Shown here piece by piece: positions 7,890 to 13,293 of a stretch of 15,524 nucleotides of DNA (position 1 is its first letter; each line of letters begins with the position of its first letter). The stretch is from Defluviitaleaceae bacterium (GTDB lineage: Bacteria > Bacillota > Clostridia > Lachnospirales > WRAX01): positions 2,639 to 18,162 of the forward strand of contig WQSI01000026.1 of NCBI GenBank assembly GCA_009787945.1, given 5' to 3'. Made by a program: the position numbers and the translations under genes. Under the pieces are notes generated by a model, which saw only the letters and a list, made by a program, of their open reading frames with translations, searched no databases and was not told the origin of the DNA.

Positions 7890-7933
7890 CACAAAAAATG
7901 CAACAACCCCGCCACGGGGGAGTGTGGCAGGGT
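7890..7933 (-). terminator. Intrinsic terminator after the mop gene
   Basis: On the minus strand a 10-bp stem with one mismatch (ACCCTGCCAC with GTGGCGGGGT, 7933-7906) closes on an 8-base loop and is followed by TTGTTGCATTTTTTG. It lies between mop and the desulfurase gene. No U-tract follows it on the plus strand. Confidence 0.7.
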
Positions 7934-7962
7934 CATCTCTGAAAAAAAGTTTGGTTCTTAAA

Positions 7963-8187
7963 TTAAGGACACTGAGCGAAAATCATCACATCATTAGGGT
8001 TTACAATGGCGTGTACAGTAGCACCTTCTTTAAGGTTAAGCCTTTGAATGGCATCCATTGTGACGGTGGCACAAACCATTTTGCCTTCGCCCACGTTTAC
8101 CAGCACACGCCCATGAAAACTTCCTTCTTTTATCTCTGCCACCGTGCCTTCAAATTGGTTGCTGGCAGAAATGTCTAGTGATTTCAT
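7963..8187 (-). CDS. Mop/TOBE-domain molybdate (molybdopterin)-binding protein
   Basis: A 74-residue single Mop domain. ISASNQFEGTVAEIKEG at 6-22 (family SARNQL.GTV..I..G), VLVNVGEGKMVCATVTMDAI and LNLKEGATVHAIVNPNDVMI follow the family line by line. Molbindins of this type form ring-shaped oligomers that store molybdate or tungstate in the cytoplasm; the same fold is the ligand domain of ModE and ModC. No mod transporter or molybdenum cofactor gene is nearby. The ATG follows GAGGAGG with 6-base spacing. That ribosome binding site is complementary to a sequence at the bactofilin stop codon, suggesting coupled translation. Confidence 0.85.
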   Translation of the reverse strand: MKSLDISASNQFEGTVAEIKEGSFHGRVLVNVGEGKMVCATVTMDAIQRLNLKEGATVHAIVNPNDVMIFAQCP

Positions 8188-8188
8188 T

Positions 8189-8251
8189 TAATCCCTCCTC
8201 AAAAATCAATTATCTTGACATTTGTAGGATTAGCCATTTTAAGAGGGATTA
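8189..8251 (-). promoter_or_regulatory. Inverted repeat that can sequester the mop ribosome binding site
   Basis: On the minus strand TAATCCCTC (8251-8243), which includes the bactofilin TAA stop, is fully complementary to GAGGGATTA (8197-8189), the Shine-Dalgarno region of mop. The pairing extends to about 15 bp with one G-U and one bulge (TTAAAA with TTTTGAG). A second TAATCC copy (8232-8227) inside the loop could compete for the same partner. Ribosomes ending at the bactofilin stop would open the helix, so this fits translational coupling (inference). Confidence 0.5.
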
Positions 8252-8671
8252 TTCAGTGACCATGGCTTTGTCGGAAATATTGCCTAAAATGTTGCTTTCT
8301 TTTCGGGAAGATGTCATATTACATTCGCCAGAAAAGGCAGCCCCCGCAGACACTTCCAAGGTGGCACAGGTAATGTTGCCATTAACAACGCCGCCAGTGC
8401 TAACATGCACATCTTCAACCGCAACCAAGTTGCCTTTAACATTACCGCGAACAACAATAGATTGCGCCTCGATATTCCCAAGGACGTTGCCCGCCTCGTC
8501 AACAACAACAAGGTCATTGGTGGAGATGTCCCCAACAAAATAGCAATTTACAGCAATTTTTCCAACACCCGATAATGTGCCGCCCTTAAAGGTCAGCCCT
8601 TCCGCCAAAATAGAACCAGCAGCTTGGGGAATTGAAACTATTTCCGCTTTTTGATTTTTTCCACGCTTCAT
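8249..8671 (-). CDS. Bactofilin (DUF583) family cytoskeletal protein
   Basis: Bactofilins polymerise into nucleotide-independent filaments at the membrane and help place cell wall enzymes or flagellar parts. The 140 residues show the beta-helix repeat of short Gly/Val/Ile units through residues about 18-120: GKIAVNCYFVGDI, DEAGNVLGNIEA, IVVRGNVKGNLVA, VHVSTGGVVNGNI and LEVSAGAAFSGEC. Both tails are short, Lys-rich at the N end and Ser/Lys-rich at the C end, as in the family. GGAGG lies 7 bases from the ATG. It has its own promoter, divergent from the unknown-murB pair, and is followed by mop. Usual partners such as M23 peptidases are absent here. Confidence 0.88.
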   Translation of the reverse strand: MKRGKNQKAEIVSIPQAAGSILAEGLTFKGGTLSGVGKIAVNCYFVGDISTNDLVVVDEAGNVLGNIEAQSIVVRGNVKGNLVAVEDVHVSTGGVVNGNITCATLEVSAGAAFSGECNMTSSRKESNILGNISDKAMVTE

Positions 8672-8703
8672 TTTTAACCTCCATTGTACAACCTCTTACT
8701 ACC

Positions 8704-8732
8704 ATTATATACCGAACTGCAAAAAAATACAA
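8704..8732 (-). promoter_or_regulatory. Sigma-A promoter of the bactofilin-mop unit
   Basis: On the minus strand TTGTAT (8732-8727), a 17-base spacer and a perfect TATAAT (8709-8704). It lies about 33 bases upstream of the bactofilin ATG. It is divergent from the promoter at 8749-8777, with only 16 bases between the two -35 boxes, so one regulator could touch both. Confidence 0.75.
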
Positions 8733-8748
8733 GTTTTATTTTTTTGTG

Positions 8749-8777
8749 TTGAAAAGTCTTTGGAAATAGTATACAAT
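8749..8777 (+). promoter_or_regulatory. Sigma-A promoter of the unknown protein-murB operon
   Basis: TTGAAA (8749-8754), a 17-base spacer and TACAAT (8772-8777). The start is predicted near 8784, giving a leader of about 30 bases with GGGAGGAG before the ATG at 8815. Confidence 0.75.
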
Positions 8778-8814
8778 ATATATGTAGAGAAATAGTTCTG
8801 GGAGGAGCAATATT

Positions 8815-9093
8815 ATGCAGAGACGGAATTCGCACGAATTCGATTTTGTTTATATGGATAAAGAGGGGGATTTTAAACCCTTACACATTAAGTTGACAGT
8901 TGCAGAAAACAAAATGCACCTAAACATTCAGTCACCAGAGGAGATTGACGATGTTGCAGTGGAGCAAATTGTCCGCGACATTCAAGCCACCCGCCTTAAA
9001 ACAATGCGGATTAATTTGTCAGAGGAATGTGTCGTAACTTTAGAGGTTGAAGGGCAAGAGGGCAGGTTGGTCACTATAGGGAAAGGGGCATAA
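8815..9093 (+). CDS. Conserved-looking small protein of unknown function upstream of murB
   Basis: I do not recognise this 92-residue protein. It has a good ribosome binding site (GGGAGGAG), its own promoter, and codon use like its neighbours, so it is very likely real. It is soluble, without signal peptide, membrane segment or cysteine pairs (one Cys). The sequence alternates short strand-like stretches (DFVYMDKEG; HIKLTVAENKMHLNIQ) with one acidic helix (PEEIDDVAVEQIVRDIQ, residues about 41-57) and a C-terminal strand pair (VVTLEVEGQEGRLVTIGKG), suggesting a small alpha/beta domain. Its stop TAA overlaps the likely murB start, so the two are probably co-translated. Its divergent position next to bactofilin suggests an envelope-related role (inference only). 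Confidence 0.7.
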   Translation: MQRRNSHEFDFVYMDKEGDFKPLHIKLTVAENKMHLNIQSPEEIDDVAVEQIVRDIQATRLKTMRINLSEECVVTLEVEGQEGRLVTIGKGA

Positions 9094-9977
9094 TTATCAG
9101 TTATAAATTATTAAGCATACATTGCAAGGCAAACGAACCGTTGAATTTGCATACCACTTTTAGGGTGGGGGGCGCGGCGGATGTGTTTGCCATACCAAAA
9201 AACGAAAACGAGCTGCAAATTTTAGTAAAATATTGCGTTGAAAATTGCTGGTCTTGGTTTGTTTTGGGCAAGGGTAGCAATTTGCTTGTGGCAGACGAGG
9301 GTTTTCGTGGTGTTGTAATTTCTCTTTTAGAGATTAACCAGATGCATCTAACCGCTGATGGCGAAATTAATGCAGGGGCTGGGGTTTCCATGAAAGATTT
9401 GGCAGAATTTGCCCAGCACCACGGTATTGCAGGGTTTGAATTTGCCCACGGCATACCTGGCTCTGTTGGTGGCGGAGTTTTTATGAACGCAGGGGCATAC
9501 GAGGGGGAAATGAAGGACATTTTTGTGTCTGCCCGATGTGTTGACGCTAAAGGTGACTTTTTTGATGTTGATGCAGAAGAAATGAGCCTTGGTTATCGTA
9601 AGTCGGCGGCGCAAAGCCGCGGTCTTGTTATTGCTTCTGCCACTTTTAGGGGAAGGGCGGGGGATAAGGGCGAAATTGCTGATAGAATGGCAGATTTGCA
9701 AGCAAAGCGTGAGGAAAAACAACCCCTTGACATGGCTTCTGCTGGCTCAACCTTTAAACGTCCTGAAGGTCATTTTGCAGGTAAATTAATTATGGATGCT
9801 GGGCTTCGGGGTTTCAGCATTGGCGGCGCACAAGTTAGCGAGAAACATTGCGGGTTTATTGTGAACAAAGGCGGCGCAACCGCGGGTGATGTTTTGACGC
9901 TAATCAAACATGTGCAGAATGTTGTGCAAGAAAAGTTTGGCGTTACTCTCGAAACCGAGGTTAAGGTAATCCCGTAA
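9093..9977 (+). CDS. murB: UDP-N-acetylenolpyruvoylglucosamine reductase MurB (type II), probable AUU start
   Basis: MurB is the FAD enzyme that reduces UDP-GlcNAc-enolpyruvate with NADPH to UDP-MurNAc, the second committed step of peptidoglycan synthesis. The family pattern is complete: HTTFRVGGAAD (20-30), GKGSNLL (59-65), HGIPGSVGGGVFMNAGAYEGE (FAD site), LGYRKS, AGSTFKRPEG with the proton-donor Ser219, and LETEVKVIP at the end. There is no in-frame ATG, GTG or TTG between the upstream stop at 9048 and a TTG at 9141. Starting at that TTG would leave no good ribosome binding site and remove the conserved NEPL block (NEPLNLHTTF). I therefore place the start at ATT 9093, which overlaps the upstream TAA and follows AAAGGGG. 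ATC 9096 is an alternative. The product is then 294 residues, normal for the family. Confidence 0.88.
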   Translation: MISYKLLSIHCKANEPLNLHTTFRVGGAADVFAIPKNENELQILVKYCVENCWSWFVLGKGSNLLVADEGFRGVVISLLEINQMHLTADGEINAGAGVSMKDLAEFAQHHGIAGFEFAHGIPGSVGGGVFMNAGAYEGEMKDIFVSARCVDAKGDFFDVDAEEMSLGYRKSAAQSRGLVIASATFRGRAGDKGEIADRMADLQAKREEKQPLDMASAGSTFKRPEGHFAGKLIMDAGLRGFSIGGAQVSEKHCGFIVNKGGATAGDVLTLIKHVQNVVQEKFGVTLETEVKVIP

Positions 9978-9985
9978 ATAAACCA

Positions 9986-10013
9986 TATGGGCGGTTGGCA
10001 ACGACCGCCCATA
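9986..10013 (+). terminator. Hairpin after murB, possible terminator
   Basis: A perfect 10-bp stem (TATGGGCGGT with ACCGCCCATA) closes on the 8-base loop TGGCAACG, 9 bases after the murB stop. The plus strand has no U-run after it. On the minus strand ATGGTTTATTTA follows. It lies between convergent genes, so it probably ends transcription from one or both sides, but it is not a textbook terminator. Confidence 0.55.
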
Positions 10014-10031
10014 CTAATACTACCCTATCTA

Positions 10032-10055
10032 TTCGCAAAAGTTACATTTTGCGAA
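10032..10055. repeat. Palindromic element TTCGCAAAA / TTTTGCGAA
   Basis: A perfect 9-bp inverted repeat with the 6-base spacer GTTACA, lying 6 bases beyond the GNAT stop. The left arm with flanks, CTATTCGCAAAA, is identical to the core repeated three times at 14281-14398. It could be an operator, a hairpin in RNA or a small dispersed repeat. Confidence 0.55.
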
Positions 10056-10061
10056 ATGTTA

Positions 10062-10370
10062 TTATGTGGTGATAACAACACGCGCATCATACAAATTTTT
10101 TAGCGCATCCATAAGCAAGCCAAGAAAAACTCTACCTTTGCCCTGCCCTTGATAACGGCAATCCACTAAAAAATTCCACAAAAAGAACCTGCCTTCGCCC
10201 CACCTACGCACCAGCGCGAAACCCACTTTCTCTGTACCATCCATCAAATAAAAGCCAAAACAATCGTTTCCATTCAAGGCGTTCTGCATTTTTTCAGCGG
10301 ATGATATGTGACTTTCTTGCTCTTCAAGCAAATTAAGTGGTTCATATTTGTTTGTCAGCTCTATCCTCAC
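10062..10370 (-). CDS. GNAT acetyltransferase, C-terminally truncated (BltD-like)
   Basis: An acetyl-CoA-dependent N-acetyltransferase of the GNAT fold, but only 102 residues where relatives have about 145-155. The N-terminal half and motif A are present: FGFYLMDGTEKVGFALVRRW, then FFLWNFLVDCRYQGQGKGRVFLGLLMDAL, whose RYQGQGKGR is the acetyl-CoA pyrophosphate loop (family Q/R-x-x-G-x-G/A). It ends at VVITT, so the later strands and the YEKLGF-type helix are missing. The start is GTG, 2 bases after the recombinase stop, with GAGGGG upstream; it is the third gene of the whiA operon. Two stop codons in a row and a palindromic repeat follow. It is either a remnant or a minimal GNAT; activity is doubtful. 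Confidence 0.7.
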   Translation of the reverse strand: MRIELTNKYEPLNLLEEQESHISSAEKMQNALNGNDCFGFYLMDGTEKVGFALVRRWGEGRFFLWNFLVDCRYQGQGKGRVFLGLLMDALKNLYDARVVITT

Positions 10371-10372
10371 AA

Positions 10373-11443
10373 CTAATCATCCCCTCGCAAGCGGTAGGCC
10401 TTCGCGGCTCTGCGCCCCGCCTCCTGTTTTGTGTCAGCATAGGATTTGCGGGTGGTATTCACATCTTTATGACCCAACAAGTCCGCCACCAAATAAATGT
10501 CACCAGTTTGGCGATACATATTTGTGCCGAAAGAGCTGCGCAATTTGTGAGGGGTTATTTTCTTAAAGCTAACTGCCAGTTCAGAGTATTTCTTAACAAG
10601 ATTTTGCACAGCCCGCGCGGTGATACGCCGATTTTGCATGGACAAAAACAAAGCGTTTTCATGCCCCGCCTGGATTTTACCCTTTTTAAGCCCGCGAATT
10701 TCCAGATATTCCCGCAAAGCCATCTCAATTTCTTCGCTAAAAAACAGTATTGCTTCGTCACCACCCTTGCGAACCACCCGAAAACTGCCCCTATCCACAT
10801 CCACATCATTCAAATTAAGCCCTACAAGCTCAGAAACGCGAATACCAGTGCCAGCCAACAAACTAAGCAACGCAACATCGCGGCTTCGGGTGTGGGCGTG
10901 ATAGTCCTTTTGCCTCTTGGTAAGGTTAGCCCCGCCCTCTGCCATGTCAAGCAAGTCAGCAATTTCGTCCACATCAAGGTAAACCTTCGCCTTTTCCCGC
11001 ACAGGCGGCATGTCCACCAACTCCGCAGGGTTTGCAGAAACCTTGCCTTTTTTGTAAAAATAGGCAAAAACCGCCCGTATGGTGGATAATTTACGAGCCT
11101 TGCCCCCTGTTTGGTTTTCCACATGAAATTCTGCCCCTTCAACATTTCTGTTAGTGACATAATATCCCAAATATTCCAAAAATTCCTCTATATGCTCATC
11201 TGTAATTTTGCCAAAATGCTCTAAAGTAAAGTCATCCATAGACTTAGCGTCAATTTCCCTGGTTTCCGAAATAAGAAAGTTGAAGAAAAGCCGCAGGTCA
11301 TAGGCATATGCCAACCGAGTTCTGCTAGACGTATGGTCAGTTCGGCTACGAAAAAATTCCGATAAAAAAGGCGGCAATTCCTTTCGCAACAGGTCCAATT
11401 TTTGCTTGTTTTTTAACTCTTGCTCATCATAATATCGCGACAT
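10373..11443 (-). CDS. Tyrosine recombinase (XerC/XerD-like)
   Basis: DNA-cutting and rejoining enzyme of the lambda-integrase family, 356 residues. All catalytic residues are present: Arg202 (GIRVSELVGL), Lys226 (VRKGGDE), His299 and Arg302 (TPHKLRSSF), His325 (LGHKD) and the nucleophile Tyr335 (TTRKSYAD). The N-terminal SAM-like core-binding domain spans about residues 25-140. It is 50-60 residues longer than typical XerC/D. The ATG at 11443, one base after the whiA stop and 7 bases after GGGGAG, is preferred over a longer frame reaching into whiA. Being locked in an operon with whiA and lacking phage genes or att sites argues for a resident recombinase, perhaps the chromosome dimer resolvase, rather than a mobile element integrase. 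No dif-like site was recognised here. Confidence 0.85.
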   Translation of the reverse strand: MSRYYDEQELKNKQKLDLLRKELPPFLSEFFRSRTDHTSSRTRLAYAYDLRLFFNFLISETREIDAKSMDDFTLEHFGKITDEHIEEFLEYLGYYVTNRNVEGAEFHVENQTGGKARKLSTIRAVFAYFYKKGKVSANPAELVDMPPVREKAKVYLDVDEIADLLDMAEGGANLTKRQKDYHAHTRSRDVALLSLLAGTGIRVSELVGLNLNDVDVDRGSFRVVRKGGDEAILFFSEEIEMALREYLEIRGLKKGKIQAGHENALFLSMQNRRITARAVQNLVKKYSELAVSFKKITPHKLRSSFGTNMYRQTGDIYLVADLLGHKDVNTTRKSYADTKQEAGRRAAKAYRLRGDD

Positions 11444-11444
11444 T

Positions 11445-12074
11445 TCACTGCTCCCCTTCCCGCTTCCGATAACGCTCTGCAATTTCCCCAATGCGGCGCA
11501 AACGATGATTTACGCCAGATTTGGAAATTGGCGGCTTCAACTGCCCTCCAATATCTTCCAGCGTAGCAAATGGATTTTCCAGACGCAACTGCGCCACCTG
11601 TGCCAGCTCCAACGACAAATCAGAAAGGCACGCAATCCGCTGAATGTCCTGTATATCCCGCACATGACGCGCCGAAGCCGAAATAACCTTATCCGCATTT
11701 GCCGCCTGGGCGTTGGCAACGCGGTTTATGGCGTTGTTCATATCCTTATCCACGCGGCAATTTTCAAACTCGAAAAGCGAGCTAGGCACATCCATAACAG
11801 CAAGGATTGTGGCAATTTGCTCCCCTTCCTTAAAATACAAAATATCCACACCTTTGCGCTGATGCTCCTTGGGGGCAAGCCCAAAAAAAGCGAAGGCATC
11901 CGACAAACGTTGTTTATACAGCGTGTCTGTGGCAAATTCCATATGATAACTTTTTTCAGGATGCGCCATTGTTCCCGCCAAAAAATACGCTTGACGAATA
12001 TATGCCCTTTGTTCACATTTATCCTTAGGCTCTGTTTTTTCAATTTCAGATTTAACTTTAGAAGAAAATGACAA
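11445..12074 (-). CDS. whiA: WhiA-type regulator with a large internal deletion
   Basis: WhiA is a DNA-binding protein linked to cell division and chromosome segregation in Gram-positives (to sporulation in Streptomyces). It joins a degenerate LAGLIDADG homing-endonuclease fold to a C-terminal helix-turn-helix. The start SFSSKVKSEIEK, the central FLAGTMAHPEKSYHMEF and NRVANAQAANADK blocks, and the HTH end (ATLEDIG to ISKSGVNHRLRRIGEIAE, about residues 171-200) are all clear. However, it has about 209 residues against about 310-320 in the family: the part between the first helix and the second LAGLIDADG-like half, roughly 100 residues, is missing in frame. I choose TTG at 12074 (GGGGTG 7 bases upstream) because the promoter would start transcription at the alternative ATG 12089. 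It heads the operon with the recombinase. Confidence 0.85.
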   Translation of the reverse strand: MSFSSKVKSEIEKTEPKDKCEQRAYIRQAYFLAGTMAHPEKSYHMEFATDTLYKQRLSDAFAFFGLAPKEHQRKGVDILYFKEGEQIATILAVMDVPSSLFEFENCRVDKDMNNAINRVANAQAANADKVISASARHVRDIQDIQRIACLSDLSLELAQVAQLRLENPFATLEDIGGQLKPPISKSGVNHRLRRIGEIAERYRKREGEQ

Positions 12075-12095
12075 ATTATCACCCCACATAAATTA

Positions 12096-12124
12096 ATTAT
12101 ACCCCTAAGAAGGGGCTTCGTCAA
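12096..12124 (-). promoter_or_regulatory. Sigma-A promoter of the whiA operon
   Basis: On the minus strand TTGACG (12124-12119), a 17-base spacer and TATAAT (12101-12096). The predicted start is near 12089. The spacer contains a small inverted repeat, CCCCT-TCTT-AGGGG (12115-12102), which could be an operator, although its size is modest. Confidence 0.8.
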
Positions 12125-12142
12125 TACTTTGCTAAAATTTGC

Positions 12143-12191
12143 ATTGCGCTAAGGTCGTCACTATGGTATAATTGACAAGGCATAGCGCAAT
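12143..12191. repeat. 9-bp inverted repeat bracketing the ruvB promoter
   Basis: ATTGCGCTA (12143-12151) and TAGCGCAAT (12183-12191) are perfect inverted copies, 40 bp centre to centre. The left arm covers the -35 box and the right arm lies just after the predicted transcription start. The left arm is outside the RNA, so this is a DNA-level signal, for example a paired operator. Confidence 0.5.
12144..12172 (+). promoter_or_regulatory. Sigma-A promoter of ruvB with extended -10
   Basis: TTGCGC (12144-12149), a 17-base spacer and TATAAT (12167-12172) preceded by TGG, giving an extended -10. The predicted start is near 12179. No GAAC-N4-GTTC LexA box is visible. The promoter is divergent from that of whiA, with about 20 bases between the two -35 boxes. 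Confidence 0.78.
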
Positions 12192-12214
12192 AACCTAGAA
12201 CATGGGAGAAAATT

Positions 12215-13219
12215 ATGAGCAAGCGGATTATAACATCAATCGAAACAGAAGAAGATTTGGAGTTAAGCCCGAAACTGCGCCCCAGCAGTTTAGAGGGTTA
12301 CATTGGGCAAGAAAAAGTTGTAAACAGTTTAAAAATTTTTATACAAGCGGCAAAAATGCGGGGGGAAACCCTGGACCATGTGCTTTTGTATGGTCCCCCT
12401 GGTCTTGGCAAAACCACATTATCCCAAATTATCGCCCAGGAATTGGGGGCAAATATCAAGCACACATCAGGACCAAGCATCGAACGGGCTGGCGACATGG
12501 CGGCAATCCTCAACGACATCAGCGAGGGGGATGTGCTTTTTGTGGACGAAATCCACCGCCTTAACCGCACAATTGAAGAGGTGCTATACCCCGCAATGGA
12601 AGATTTTGTGTTGGATATTATGATTGGCAAGGGCAGCGGAGCAAAATCTCTGCGCCTTGATTTGCCAAAGTTTACATTGGTTGGCGCGACAACAAGAATA
12701 GGGCTTTTGACATCCCCTCTGCGCGACCGCTTTGGGGTTGTAAGCCGCCTGGAGCTGTATTCTGTAAAGGAATTAACGGAAATTGTCAGCCGCTCGGCTA
12801 GAGTGCTAATGATTGATATAGACCAAGAAGGAGCGGAAGAAGTTGCCCGAAGAAGCCGCGGAACACCCCGCATTGCTAACCGCCTGTTAAAACGTGTGCG
12901 GGACTTTGCCCAGGTTAAGTTTGATGGAGCTGTAACGGCAAAATCTGCATCAGCCGCCCTTGATTTGCTAGAGGTGGACGCAATCGGGCTTGATAATGTG
13001 GACAGAAATGTCCTTCTTGCGATGATTGAAAAGTTCGGCGGCGGCCCTGTAGGTCTGGACACCCTGTCCGCCGCAACTGGCGAAGATGCGGAAACCATCG
13101 AAGATGTATACGAGCCTTATTTGTTGCAATTAGGGTACATCAACCGAACCCCGCGAGGACGGGTGGTGACCGCACTTGGTTACAAACATTTTGGGTTAAC
13201 TATTTTGGAGGAGGATTAG
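12215..13219 (+). CDS. ruvB: Holliday junction branch migration helicase RuvB
   Basis: Hexameric AAA+ motor that drives Holliday junction branch migration with RuvA in recombinational repair. The 334 residues are of family length. Walker A is GPPGLGKTT (60-68), Walker B DVLFVDEIHRL (106-116), sensor 1 GATTR (157-161), arginine finger region SPLRDRFG (167-174) and sensor 2 GTPRIANRLLKRVRDFA. The C-terminal winged helix has IGLDNVDR, GGGPVGLDTLSAATGED, YEPYLLQLGYINRTPRGR. GGGAG lies 6 bases before the ATG. Usually ruvA is directly upstream; here ruvB stands alone with its own promoter and whiA is divergent. hemH follows without a terminator, so the two may be co-transcribed. Confidence 0.96.
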   Translation: MSKRIITSIETEEDLELSPKLRPSSLEGYIGQEKVVNSLKIFIQAAKMRGETLDHVLLYGPPGLGKTTLSQIIAQELGANIKHTSGPSIERAGDMAAILNDISEGDVLFVDEIHRLNRTIEEVLYPAMEDFVLDIMIGKGSGAKSLRLDLPKFTLVGATTRIGLLTSPLRDRFGVVSRLELYSVKELTEIVSRSARVLMIDIDQEGAEEVARRSRGTPRIANRLLKRVRDFAQVKFDGAVTAKSASAALDLLEVDAIGLDNVDRNVLLAMIEKFGGGPVGLDTLSAATGEDAETIEDVYEPYLLQLGYINRTPRGRVVTALGYKHFGLTILEED

Positions 13220-13220
13220 G

Positions 13221-13262
13221 ATGCCGAAATGGTTTTGTTGTTTTTCAGTATATTTACCGTAA
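13221..13262 (+). CDS. Possible 13-codon micro-ORF between ruvB and hemH
   Basis: ATG-CCG-AAA-TGG gives the peptide MPKWFCCFSVYLP, ending in TAA. It starts one base after the ruvB stop, with GGAGGAGG 6 bases upstream (inside the end of ruvB), which is a stronger ribosome binding site than many real genes here have. It may be a leader peptide, a very short membrane-active peptide or the remnant of a lost gene. Nothing but the ribosome binding site and spacing supports translation. Confidence 0.3.
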   Translation: MPKWFCCFSVYLP

Positions 13263-13265
13263 ATA
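13251..13265. promoter_or_regulatory. 7-1-7 palindrome upstream of hemH, possible operator
   Basis: TATTTAC-C-GTAAATA is a perfect inverted repeat with a one-base centre, about 29 bases before the hemH ATG. Fur-family operators have the same 7-1-7 geometry (family knowledge), but the half-site here is not the Fur or PerR one. A weak TTGTTT-N16-TAAATA overlaps it and could be a hemH promoter. Confidence 0.4.
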
Positions 13266-13293
13266 AAAACATGAAATCTCTGGAGGAAAAGCA

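Noticed and set aside
7876..7903. Separate promoter for the desulfurase gene (TTGCAT-N16-TATGAT, minus strand)
   Set aside because: It overlaps the mop terminator tail and would start at the ribosome binding site; too weak to list as a feature.
10337..11089. 250-codon plus-strand frame across the recombinase gene
   Set aside because: The opposite strand encodes a recombinase with all catalytic residues; the plus frame shows no family features.
10373..11443. Integrase of a prophage or integrative element
   Set aside because: It is co-transcribed with whiA, with no phage, conjugation or cargo genes and no flanking direct repeats or tRNA gene.
12120..12215. LexA/SOS box upstream of ruvB
   Set aside because: No GAAC-N4-GTTC or CGAAC-type site was found; only the unrelated 9-bp inverted repeat.
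12298..13098. 266-codon open frame on the minus strand across ruvB
   Set aside because: It is antisense to a textbook RuvB, rich in Ser/Arg/Pro as expected of a shadow frame, and has no ribosome binding site or recognisable domain.
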